Positions 54,025-61,502 of a DNA stretch of 64,000 nt are shown piece by piece. Numbering within the stretch: the stretch's first letter is position 1; each line of letters starts with the position of its first letter. The notes beneath the pieces were generated by a model that was given only the letters and a program-made list of their open reading frames with translations, ran no database searches and was not told the origin of the DNA. The position numbers were made by a program, and so were the translations under genes. The DNA comes from Maribellus maritimus (GTDB taxonomy: Bacteria; Bacteroidota; Bacteroidia; Bacteroidales; Prolixibacteraceae), in the NCBI RefSeq assembly GCF_022267315.1, contig NZ_JAIKLE010000004.1:1-64000 (forward strand), in the 5' to 3' direction.

Positions 54025-56825
54025 TATTCAAGTTTTTCTGCCAATGCATTTCCGGTATATGACTCTTCCTTTTTTATCAATTGTTCAGGTGTCCCTTCAA
54101 AAATTAGGTTTCCGCCTTTATCGCCTCCTTCAGGGCCCAAATCTATTATCCAGTCAGCCGACTTAATTATTTCTAAATTATGCTCGATGATAATTATTGA
54201 GTGTCCGCGTGAAATGAGTGCATTAAAAGAATCAAGTAATTTCCTGATATCATGGAAGTGCAACCCTGTGGTAGGTTCATCAAAAATAAAAAGCGTGGGT
54301 GAATCTTTTTCTTTAGCCAAAAAAGAGGCTAGTTTTACACGTTGACTCTCGCCCCCTGAAAGCGTACTTGACGACTGGCCAAGTTTTATGTAACCCAATC
54401 CAACATCCTGCAAGGGTTGCAAACGTTTTGCAATTTTTTTCTCTGTCGATGATTTTCCTTTTGAGAAAAGTTCGATTGATTGGTTTACAGTCATATTTAG
54501 AATATCGTCAATGTTGTTGTTTTTGTATTGAACATCCAGGATATCTTCTTTAAAACGTTTGCCTCCACAACTTTCACACAAAAGAAAAACATCGGCCAGA
54601 AACTGCATTTCAACTTTGATTGTTCCTTCCCCCTGGCATTCATCACAGCGTCCGCCATCAACATTAAACGAAAAGTGAGAAGGTTTTAATCCCTGTATCT
54701 TAGCCGCTTGTTGTGTTGCAAATAATTTTCTGATCTCATCGTAGGCTTTTAAATAGGTAACCGGATTCGAGCGAGATGATTTTCCAATGGGATTTTGGTC
54801 GATAAATTCAATAGCATCCAACATCTTGTAGTCGCCGAGGATTGCATCGTGATGACCGGTTCGCTCACCATATCCTCCCATAATTTTTGTAAGCGCAGGA
54901 AATAGTATTTTGGAAACCAGTGACGATTTTCCCGAACCACTGACTCCTGTTACAACCGACAAGGTATTTAAAGGAAATTTTACACGTACATTTTTCAGGT
55001 TATTTTCCCGGGCACCGATAACTTCTATGGAGTTGGTCCATTTTCTGCGTTGTTTCGGAATTTCTATTTTTTCTTTCCCTGTTAAATATTTAGTGGTTAA
55101 ACTCTCCGGTTTTGACTGCAATTCGGAATGATTTCCCTGGAAAACAACTTCACCTCCGTGTTGTCCGGCAAATGGGCCAATATCAATAATTTCATCAGCC
55201 GCGCGGATAATCTCTTCATCGTGCTCAACCACAAAAACGGTATTTCCTATTTTTTGCAAACGGCGTAAAACTTTTATTAAACGGTCGGTATCGCGTGGGT
55301 GAAGTCCGATGCTTGGTTCGTCCAGAATATACAACGAACCGACCAGGCTACTCCCCAATGACGTAGCAAGATTGATACGTTGCGATTCTCCTCCTGAAAG
55401 TGTGGATGACAAGCGGTTTAATGTGAGATAACCAAGACCTACATCACATAAAAATTCAAGCCTGTTGTTTATTTCAATCAGGATTCGTTTTGCTATTTCT
55501 GTTTCGTGTTTATTTAATTTTAGTTGATTGAAAAATATTTTTAACTCTGAAACTGGTAAAAGCACCAATTCCTGTAGTGACTTTTTACCCACCTTAACGT
55601 AACCTGCTTCTTTTTTTAAACGACTTCCTTTACATTCCGGGCAGGTTGTCTTTCCCCGATAGCGGGAAAGCATCACTCGATACTGAATTTTGTAGCTTTT
55701 TTCCTCAAGGTATTTGAAGAACTGGTTTAGTCCTTCAAAATGGCTGTTTCCGGTCCAGAGTAAAAATTTTTGTGCTTCGCTTAGTTCGTAAAATGGTTTA
55801 TGTATCGGGAAATCAAATTTTTCGGCACTGTAAATTAGTTGTTGTTTCCATTCGCTCATCTTTTCTCCCTTCCAGCAGGCTATGGCATCCTGGTATACTG
55901 AAAGCGACTTGTTGGGAATAACCAAATCTTCGTCTATTCCAATAACCTTTCCGTAACCCTCACATGTTGGGCAGGCACCCACTGGGTTGTTAAAACTAAA
56001 CATGTGTACCGTTGGTTCTTCAAATTCAATCCCATCAGCTTCAAACAGGTTGGAAAATGATTGTGAAACCGTTTTCCCATTTAAGAAAATTTTTACGATA
56101 CATTCACCATGCCCTTCATAAAAAGCGGTTTGTACTGAATCGGCTATTCTACTTTGGGTGTCGTCATCGTTTTTTACCACGATTCGGTCGATAACAATGT
56201 TGCAGTTCCCCTTACAAAACGATTCCGTACCTGATTTTAAGATCTCGTCTATCCGCTTTATTTCATCGTTTATTTCAAGTCTTGAAAATCCCTGCTGCAT
56301 TAAAAGTTCTGCCTCTTCTTCAATTGTCCTGCCGTTTTTGGGTTTTAAGGGAGAGGCAATTACGAGCCGTGTATCAGAAGGAAATGAAAGGACAAAATCG
56401 ACAACGTCGGTTACATTTTGGCGTGATACTTCCTTGCCTGAAACCGGCGAAATCGTTTTTCCGACTCTGGCAAAAAGGAGTTTCAAATAGTCGTAAATCT
56501 CGGTTGAGGTTCCAACCGTTGAACGTGGATTTCGGGTATTAACCTTTTGTTCGATTGCAATTGCAGGGGGGATTCCTTTTATAAAATCGACTTCAGGTTT
56601 ATTAATCCTTCCAAGAAATTGCCTGGCGTATGAAGAGAGGCTTTCGACATATCTTCGCTGTCCTTCCGCAAAAAGAGTATCAAAAGCCAAGGAAGACTTG
56701 CCTGAGCCGGAAACACCGGTAACCACAATGAATTTCTTAAGCGGAATCTTCAGACTGACATTTTTTAAATTATGTACTCTTGCGTGCTGGATTTCAATAT
56801 ATTTTTGAGTCTTACTATTTGACAT
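54024..56825 (-). CDS. uvrA: Excinuclease ABC subunit A
   Basis: A 933-aa damage-recognition ATPase of nucleotide excision repair. Two ABC modules are complete: Walker A GVSGSGKSSLAFDTLF and GVSGSGKSSLVSKILF, signature LSGGESQRINLA and LSGGESQRVKLA. The second zinc-finger region has both CxxC pairs (CDECQGEG and CESCGG). The first zinc finger lacks the initial CxxC: the SNLFEADGIEFEEP segment replaces the usual cysteine pair before HMFSFNNPVGACPTCEG. No uvrB or uvrC is adjacent. Confidence 0.95.
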   Translation of the reverse strand: MSNSKTQKYIEIQHARVHNLKNVSLKIPLKKFIVVTGVSGSGKSSLAFDTLFAEGQRRYVESLSSYARQFLGRINKPEVDFIKGIPPAIAIEQKVNTRNPRSTVGTSTEIYDYLKLLFARVGKTISPVSGKEVSRQNVTDVVDFVLSFPSDTRLVIASPLKPKNGRTIEEEAELLMQQGFSRLEINDEIKRIDEILKSGTESFCKGNCNIVIDRIVVKNDDDTQSRIADSVQTAFYEGHGECIVKIFLNGKTVSQSFSNLFEADGIEFEEPTVHMFSFNNPVGACPTCEGYGKVIGIDEDLVIPNKSLSVYQDAIACWKGEKMSEWKQQLIYSAEKFDFPIHKPFYELSEAQKFLLWTGNSHFEGLNQFFKYLEEKSYKIQYRVMLSRYRGKTTCPECKGSRLKKEAGYVKVGKKSLQELVLLPVSELKIFFNQLKLNKHETEIAKRILIEINNRLEFLCDVGLGYLTLNRLSSTLSGGESQRINLATSLGSSLVGSLYILDEPSIGLHPRDTDRLIKVLRRLQKIGNTVFVVEHDEEIIRAADEIIDIGPFAGQHGGEVVFQGNHSELQSKPESLTTKYLTGKEKIEIPKQRRKWTNSIEVIGARENNLKNVRVKFPLNTLSVVTGVSGSGKSSLVSKILFPALTKIMGGYGERTGHHDAILGDYKMLDAIEFIDQNPIGKSSRSNPVTYLKAYDEIRKLFATQQAAKIQGLKPSHFSFNVDGGRCDECQGEGTIKVEMQFLADVFLLCESCGGKRFKEDILDVQYKNNNIDDILNMTVNQSIELFSKGKSSTEKKIAKRLQPLQDVGLGYIKLGQSSSTLSGGESQRVKLASFLAKEKDSPTLFIFDEPTTGLHFHDIRKLLDSFNALISRGHSIIIIEHNLEIIKSADWIIDLGPEGGDKGGNLIFEGTPEQLIKKEESYTGNALAEKLE

Positions 56826-56989
56826 ATTTATGTTCAGAAACTATTATTTTGTAAAAAAACTTGTATTTTTCGTTTAAAAGTAGCATTTTTGAAACGGACA
56901 AAATTAAATAAATTGTTTCACATCATTAAAAAGAATCGCCTATAGAAAAACTTTACTTTTTGTTTACAATTAAATAGAAGGTAATGTTC

Positions 56990-57577
56990 ATGACAAACAC
57001 TTTGAACGACAATGAGCTTGTTCAACAATTTATTCAGGGCGATCAAAATTCACTGGAAATTTTAATACGTCGTCACAAGAACAGGGTATTTTCATATATT
57101 CTGCTTATTGTGAAAAATCAGGAATTGGCTGAAGATATTTTTCAGGAAACGTTTATAAAAGTAATTCGTTCACTGAAAAGAGGGAAATATATAGAAAACG
57201 GGAAGTTCGTTTCCTGGGTGTTGCGAATTTCGCACAACCTGATTATCGATCATTTCAGAAAAGAAAAGCTGAAAGGAACGGTGTCTAACGACAGTACAGA
57301 AGTTGATATTTTCAACTCACAGAAGTTTTCCGAAGCAACCATTGAGGATCAGTTGGTAAATGATCAGATTTTATTTGAGGTAAAAGAACTGATTAATGAA
57401 TTACCTGATGATCAGCAACAAGTAATTTATATGCGTCATTATATGGGACTCAGTTTCAAAGAAATAGCAGAGCAGACGGATGTGAGTATAAATACGGCTT
57501 TGGGAAGAATGAGATACGCTTTAATTAACATGCGAAAACTCATTGAAAAGAAGAATTTGATACTTACAAAAGTTTAA
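56990..57577 (+). CDS. ECF-type RNA polymerase sigma factor
   Basis: A 195-aa sigma-70 family protein with region 2 (about 20-85; AEDIFQETFIKVIRSL, the FVSWVLRISHNLIIDHFRKEK core) and region 4 (about 125-180; LPDDQQQVIYMRHYMGLSFKEIAEQTDVS). The ATG at 56990 has an upstream AGAAGG at 8 bp, better spaced than the ATG at 56984. No anti-sigma gene with a transmembrane domain is adjacent; a 73-aa gene follows 60 bp downstream. Confidence 0.92.
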   Translation: MTNTLNDNELVQQFIQGDQNSLEILIRRHKNRVFSYILLIVKNQELAEDIFQETFIKVIRSLKRGKYIENGKFVSWVLRISHNLIIDHFRKEKLKGTVSNDSTEVDIFNSQKFSEATIEDQLVNDQILFEVKELINELPDDQQQVIYMRHYMGLSFKEIAEQTDVSINTALGRMRYALINMRKLIEKKNLILTKV

Positions 57578-57637
57578 CTTTTGTTAACACAATATTAATA
57601 TGGGAGGGGCGTTCTAACTAAAATTAGTTTTTAAAGA

Positions 57638-57859
57638 ATGCCTATGAAAGAAATTTCTACTTTAATTTATTTTGTTAGCAATTTTCAGGCTGACTCTGAA
57701 AATAGTGAAAGAGAAAGTCTGGATTTAACTTTAACAAGGATGGAAAAATCAGACGTTGGACCGTCCGAACGTACAATCGAAAATATTATGAATTTTGCCC
57801 GTTCGTACGAGGTGTTTGAGAGTGAGGAGGCGGGTTTTGTTGAAATGAATTTGAATTAA
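57638..57859 (+). CDS. Hypothetical 73-aa protein downstream of the ECF sigma gene
   Basis: A small acidic, helical protein without signal peptide, membrane segment or zinc motif. Its position behind the sigma gene and before a terminator suggests the two are transcribed together, so it may influence sigma activity, but no such function is established. Confidence 0.5.
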   Translation: MPMKEISTLIYFVSNFQADSENSERESLDLTLTRMEKSDVGPSERTIENIMNFARSYEVFESEEAGFVEMNLN

Positions 57860-57861
57860 AA

Positions 57862-57895
57862 AAGAGGCACTTAATTTTGTGCCTCTTCTTTTTTA
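57862..57895. terminator. Bidirectional terminator between sigma operon and nhaA
   Basis: AAGAGGCAC (57862-57870) is complementary to GTGCCTCTT (57879-57887), with A- and T-runs on the flanks. It overlaps the nhaA stop codon. Confidence 0.75.
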
Positions 57896-59196
57896 TCTTT
57901 TAATGTAACTCTCAAAATCAGATATCCGACCAGGCCGGCAATAAATGAGCCGATCAAAATTCCCATTTTTGCAGAATTAATCAGTAATGCATCTGTATAT
58001 GCAAGGTTATTGATAAATAGTGACATGGTGAACCCAAGACCTCCTAAAAATGACACTCCTGCCAGCTGTTGAAAGGTAACATTTGCAGGGAGTTCAGCCA
58101 GGTTGAGTTTTATCGCCATAAGCGAAAAAAGGAAGATACCTACCGAATTCCCGGCAACAAGACTTATTGCCAGATTTGTTGAAAGGGAAAAATTAGAATC
58201 TCCGGAAAAACTAAATACAACGCCAGCGTTGGCCAGTGCAAAAATGGGCATAATCAGATAGGAAACCCAGCCGTGTAGTCGGTGTTCCAAGTACTGTAAG
58301 GGAGCTGCTGTTTTTTCAGTAATTTCTTCCAAATCGTCAATGGCACTAAATTGCCTTTTTGTTAATACGGTTTTTTCGCCATTGGTTTTGCAGTCCTCCA
58401 TAAAGGCTTCGAGGCTTTCTTTTCCTTTTTCGTAAAAAGAACGCGTATCTGTCTCTCTTCTAAGAGGGATTGTTAATGCCATCAGGACGCCTGCTATGGT
58501 AGAGTGAATGCCTGATTTTAAGAACAGTACCCAAACAATCAAACCCATTACAAAAAATAAATACTTTGAGTAAAATCCGCGAAATGACAGCAATACTAAA
58601 ACTGCAACGATAGCCAATGCTATTCCAATATATAGCCAAACAAGATTGGAACTGTAGAAAAAAGCGATTACCAATACCGCGCCTAAGTCATCGATTATAG
58701 CAAAAGCCATTAAAAAGACTTTAAGTCCGTTTGGGACACGGTTCCCTAAAAGTTTCAAAATACCCAGAGTAAAAGCAATATCAGCTGCCATTGGAATTCC
58801 CCATCCCTCTGAGCCAGGTTCTCCCATGTTAAGTAAAGTAAAAGAAATCGCGGGTAAAATCATGCCACCAATCGCAGCAAAAATCGGAAGTGAAGCCTTT
58901 TTCAATCTGCTGAGTTCCCCTGTTAAGATTTCTCTTTTTATTTCAAGACCAATGAGGAAAAAGAAAATGGCCATTAATCCGTCGTTAATCCATTTTAAAA
59001 TCGGTTTGGATAATTCAAATCCGGGTACTTTAATGGTGATATAATTGTCCCAAAAACTTAAGAATGATTCTTTTATTGGGCTGTTTGCCAGAACCAATGC
59101 GGTAATGGTTGCGAGAAAAAGAATAATACTACTCGAGGTTTCCAGTCGTATAAATTGATTTAAAGGCTCTTTTATTAACTTAATTGTGTTCTTCAT
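57871..59196 (-). CDS. nhaA: Na+/H+ antiporter NhaA
   Basis: A 441-aa NhaA-type transporter with about twelve helices. Landmarks are WINDGLMAIFFFLIGLEIKRE, a GWGIPMAADIAFTLGIL segment with the transport Asp, and AIIDDLGAVLVIAFFY with the paired Asp (NhaA Asp163/164 position). The chain is about 50 residues longer than E. coli NhaA, mainly through a charged loop (about 245-305). It extrudes Na+ in exchange for H+, consistent with a marine or saline habitat (inference). Confidence 0.95.
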   Translation of the reverse strand: MKNTIKLIKEPLNQFIRLETSSSIILFLATITALVLANSPIKESFLSFWDNYITIKVPGFELSKPILKWINDGLMAIFFFLIGLEIKREILTGELSRLKKASLPIFAAIGGMILPAISFTLLNMGEPGSEGWGIPMAADIAFTLGILKLLGNRVPNGLKVFLMAFAIIDDLGAVLVIAFFYSSNLVWLYIGIALAIVAVLVLLSFRGFYSKYLFFVMGLIVWVLFLKSGIHSTIAGVLMALTIPLRRETDTRSFYEKGKESLEAFMEDCKTNGEKTVLTKRQFSAIDDLEEITEKTAAPLQYLEHRLHGWVSYLIMPIFALANAGVVFSFSGDSNFSLSTNLAISLVAGNSVGIFLFSLMAIKLNLAELPANVTFQQLAGVSFLGGLGFTMSLFINNLAYTDALLINSAKMGILIGSFIAGLVGYLILRVTLKDKKEEAQN

Positions 59197-59287
59197 TTAA
59201 ATGTTTTTTGAAAATAAACCGTAAAAGTCTCTAAAAGTTTAATTGGTTTATGATTTTGATTAAAGTTAAAAAAAATGAACAAGAGTA

Positions 59288-59318
59288 TTGTTTTTTATTT
59301 TGAAATAATTTAATTTTG
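59288..59318 (+). promoter_or_regulatory. Predicted SPFH-gene promoter
   Basis: TTG at 59288-59290, then 20 bp, then TAATTTTG at 59311-59318 matching TAnnTTTG exactly. The spacing fits the Bacteroidota -33/-7 architecture, and the start codon lies 41 bp downstream. Confidence 0.55.
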
Positions 59319-59358
59319 TGATATTATTTTGATATCATATTAATTCAATTTTAATGTC

Positions 59359-60207
59359 ATGGAAAAACAATATTCTGCCTTGTCTGGCTATTTATTCCTT
59401 TTTTTGGAATTGGTTATTTTAATCTTAATTGTGTTTGGATTTGTGATAGGGATGATTATTCCGGCCCTGATTCTCATTCCTGTTTTTATTTTGATGGCGA
59501 TCGGTTTCACGGTAGTAGATCCCAATCAGAGTTGCGTTATGGTTTTATTTGGAGCATACAAAGGAACCATTAAGTCAAATGGATTCTATTGGGTGAATCC
59601 ATTTTTTGTTCGGAAGAAGATTTCGCTTCGGGCAAGAAATTTTGACAGCGAAACAATCAAAGTCAACGACAAGTTGGGAAATCCGATAATGATCGGGTTG
59701 GTTTTGGTTTGGAAAGTGGAGGAAACATATAAAGCTGCTTTTGGTGTGGATGAATATGAGCACTTTGTGGTTGTTCAAAGCGAGGCTGCACTTCGAAAAC
59801 TGGCTGGCATGTATCCCTATGATAACATTGAAGATGAAAATGCAAAAGTCACTTTGCGTGATGGTACTGAAGAGGTAAACAATGAATTGGAAAAGGAAAT
59901 AATTGAACGTCTTGAAATTGCCGGAATCCACGTCATAGAAGCTCGTATTAACCATATAGCCTATGCACAGGAAATCGCCCAGGCGATGTTGAAAAGACAG
60001 CAGGCGACTGCAATTGTAGCTGCACGTTACAAAATTGTTGAAGGTGCTGTAAGTATGGTTGAAATGGCGCTTGATGAATTAAGTCAAAAAGAAATTGTTG
60101 ATCTGGATGAGGAGAAAAAAGCGTCAATGGTGAGTAACCTGATGGTAGTATTATGCGGAGATAAAGATGCCACACCAATTGTAAATACGGGAACTTTGTA
60201 TCAATAA
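59359..60207 (+). CDS. SPFH/band-7 domain protein
   Basis: A 282-aa membrane protein: two N-terminal hydrophobic segments (about 10-35 and 37-52) then an SPFH domain (about 53-230; VDPNQSCVMVLFGAYKGTI, NDKLGNPIMIGLVLVWKVEETYKAAFGVD, EVNNELEKEIIERLEIAGIHVIEARINHIAYA) and a coiled-coil tail. SPFH proteins form ring-like membrane scaffolds. It lacks the protease partner of HflKC. Small membrane and RHH genes follow. Confidence 0.9.
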   Translation: MEKQYSALSGYLFLFLELVILILIVFGFVIGMIIPALILIPVFILMAIGFTVVDPNQSCVMVLFGAYKGTIKSNGFYWVNPFFVRKKISLRARNFDSETIKVNDKLGNPIMIGLVLVWKVEETYKAAFGVDEYEHFVVVQSEAALRKLAGMYPYDNIEDENAKVTLRDGTEEVNNELEKEIIERLEIAGIHVIEARINHIAYAQEIAQAMLKRQQATAIVAARYKIVEGAVSMVEMALDELSQKEIVDLDEEKKASMVSNLMVVLCGDKDATPIVNTGTLYQ

Positions 60208-60371
60208 AATGGGCACATTCCTTTTTAGTGAATGAAGCGCAGTGTTATACGGAATGTTGGTTTGCGGTAACTTAGGTTTTTTGTCTTGTTAGTTGGTTTT
60301 GATTCTTTTTTTGCGGTAAGGATTCACAGGAAGTCTTGTTTAGGTTCTTTAGTACAGAAGGATTGATTGTA

Positions 60372-60545
60372 ATGGGAGTATTTTTACTGATTTTATTAGT
60401 TGTTTTTGAATTTGCCAAAATAAGATTAAAGATCAAAACTATGACAGATGGAATAGGAATAGCTTATCTACTAATGTTCAAAAGTGTAAAAAAAAACTAT
60501 TTGTCAGAACGCAACGAAAACGAGCTTCAAGAAATGTTATGGTGA
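60372..60545 (+). CDS. Small membrane protein downstream of the SPFH gene
   Basis: A 57-aa protein (MGVFLLILLVVFEFAKIRLK) with one N-terminal hydrophobic segment, then a Lys-rich amphipathic tail. The open frame begins at TTG 60336, but ATG 60372 is the likelier start. It shows no family by eye. Position between the SPFH gene and the RHH gene suggests it belongs to that cluster. Confidence 0.5.
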   Translation: MGVFLLILLVVFEFAKIRLKIKTMTDGIGIAYLLMFKSVKKNYLSERNENELQEMLW

Positions 60546-60572
60546 AATTAATGAGTTAAAAGTTGCAGGATT

Positions 60573-60692
60573 ATGGAAGACAATAGATTAAAAAAAGAAA
60601 AGGAATCATTTTTTGGCGGGAAGGTAAAGGTCTTTCTTGTTTTAATTGCTATTGAGGTTGTTATGGCAATTGTGGTATTAGTCCTGAGTTGA
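60573..60692 (+). CDS. 39-aa single-helix membrane peptide
   Basis: MEDNRLKKEKESFFGG followed by a hydrophobic helix (about residues 18-38) with a buried Glu. It is too short for standard gene calling but has a proper ATG and stop and fits the spacing of neighbouring small genes. The charged KEK-x-SF segment followed by a hydrophobic helix with a Glu recurs in the frame-shifted segment after the RHH gene. Confidence 0.5.
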   Translation: MEDNRLKKEKESFFGGKVKVFLVLIAIEVVMAIVVLVLS

Positions 60693-60718
60693 CTGATTAA
60701 ATATGATTGGTTCCTGAC

Positions 60719-60724
60719 GGGAGG
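60719..60724 (+). promoter_or_regulatory. Strong Shine-Dalgarno of the RHH gene
   Basis: GGGAGG is placed 8 bp before the ATG at 60733, strikingly strong for this genome, where most starts lack a clear SD. Confidence 0.5.
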
Positions 60725-60732
60725 TATTAATT

Positions 60733-60891
60733 ATGGCAAAGAAAAAAACATTTGTGTTACGCATAAATCCCGAAATGATGGAAGCAGTTGAAAAATGGGC
60801 TGCCGATGATTTTCGGAGTATAAACGGACAATTGGAATGGATAATACATCATGCTTTAAAGGATGCAAAGCGATTAAATAAAAAATCGTAA
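60733..60891 (+). CDS. Arc-type ribbon-helix-helix DNA-binding protein
   Basis: A 52-aa protein (MAKKKTFVLRINPEMMEAVE) of the MetJ/Arc superfamily: the N-terminal beta strand KTFVLRIN followed by two helices (NPEMMEAVEKWAADDF, SINGQLEWIIHHALKDA). It would bind DNA as a dimer. It ends LNKKS just after an A6 run at 60880-60885. Arc-like genes next to SPFH genes are, to my recollection, a recurring arrangement in bacteria; no toxin gene is adjacent, so a toxin-antitoxin role is unlikely. Confidence 0.8.
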   Translation: MAKKKTFVLRINPEMMEAVEKWAADDFRSINGQLEWIIHHALKDAKRLNKKS

Positions 60892-61040
60892 AAAGCAGGT
60901 ACGCAGAAAATGTAAAAGAAAAGAATGATGTTTCATTTAGAAAAAAGGTATTAAAACTAAATTTTTGGTGGAGGCCGGTAATTATTTCAATATTTGTGTT
61001 ATTTGTTGAAATAGTAATTTATTTGATTAACGGATACTAA
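60885..61040 (+). other. Open frame after the RHH gene without canonical start, encodes a membrane segment
   Basis: In the -1 frame relative to the RHH gene an open stretch of 51 codons runs from 60885 to the stop at 61038-61040 and encodes a charged N-part (KEKNDVSFRKK) then a hydrophobic helix (VIISIFVLFVEIVIYLI). It has no ATG, GTG or TTG before its helix, but a -1 slip on the AAAAAA run of the RHH gene would join it to that protein as a membrane anchor. An assembly error or a decayed gene is an alternative. Confidence 0.4.
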
Positions 61041-61084
61041 TATACCGAACAGATATTTTACTTAACAGATAAAATAAAAATGCC

Positions 61085-61297
61085 ATGAATCAAAAATCGT
61101 ATACTTGCCCCAAGTGTGGTAACCGGAAGGCGGAAATAGATCAGTTACGCACTACAGGTGCAGGGTTTACAAAGTATTTCAACATTCAAAACAGAAAATT
61201 TACTGCTGTTTCATGCTCTCGCTGTGGATATACTGAACTATACAAAGGAGCTCGTTCTGGCGGTGCAAGTAATGTGCTGGATTTTTTAACCAATTAA
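61085..61297 (+). CDS. Zinc-ribbon protein
   Basis: A 70-aa protein with two CxxC motifs (CPKCGNRKAE at 8-17 and SCSRCGYTE around 49-57) that chelate a zinc ion, and a linker that includes a TGAGFTKYFNIQNRKF beta strand. This matches small zinc-ribbon nucleic-acid-binding proteins found widely in bacteria. Function is unknown. It follows the small-gene cluster after a 44-bp gap. Confidence 0.8.
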   Translation: MNQKSYTCPKCGNRKAEIDQLRTTGAGFTKYFNIQNRKFTAVSCSRCGYTELYKGARSGGASNVLDFLTN

Positions 61298-61342
61298 ATC
61301 TTGGGTTAGAAGTTGGAGCGGGAAAGTTGTGTTACGAAAGAA

Positions 61343-61364
61343 TAATTGTGTGCCCACACACTTA
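61343..61364 (+). promoter_or_regulatory. Palindromic operator 1 upstream of the LacI-family gene
   Basis: TGTGTG-CC-CACACA (61347-61360) with TAA/TTA extensions forms an almost perfect 22-bp palindrome. Same half-sites and spacer length as operator 2. Confidence 0.65.
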
Positions 61365-61430
61365 TGAGCCTTTTATGAAAATAATATTTATTTTTTTGCG
61401 CTATTGTGAGGTTTTTTAATCTAAAATAGT

Positions 61431-61438
61431 TATCTTTT
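61431..61438 (+). promoter_or_regulatory. Predicted -7 box of the LacI operon
   Basis: TATCTTTT is close to TAnnTTTG and directly precedes operator 2, so repressor binding would block transcription start. Confidence 0.35.
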
Positions 61439-61444
61439 TTCCTC

Positions 61445-61464
61445 TAATGTGTGCGCACACATTA
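61445..61464 (+). promoter_or_regulatory. Palindromic operator 2 upstream of the LacI-family gene
   Basis: A 20-bp perfect palindrome with core TGTGTG-CG-CACACA (61448-61461). It lies 101 bp from operator 1 (matching ends), which would allow DNA looping or cooperative repression. It includes the GTG at which the open frame of the regulator could appear to begin. Confidence 0.7.
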
Positions 61465-61502
61465 AGGACGGATTGTTGAATTTTTATTGTGGGACTGTTG
61501 AA

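Noticed and set aside
60733-60891. Antitoxin of a toxin-antitoxin pair
   Set aside because: No toxin-like gene of RelE, VapC, Doc or HicA type is adjacent, and Arc-like genes next to SPFH genes are better explained otherwise.
61449-61502. GTG start of the LacI-family gene
   Set aside because: It lies inside the palindromic operator and adds a leader without similarity; ATG at 61503 starts the HTH properly.
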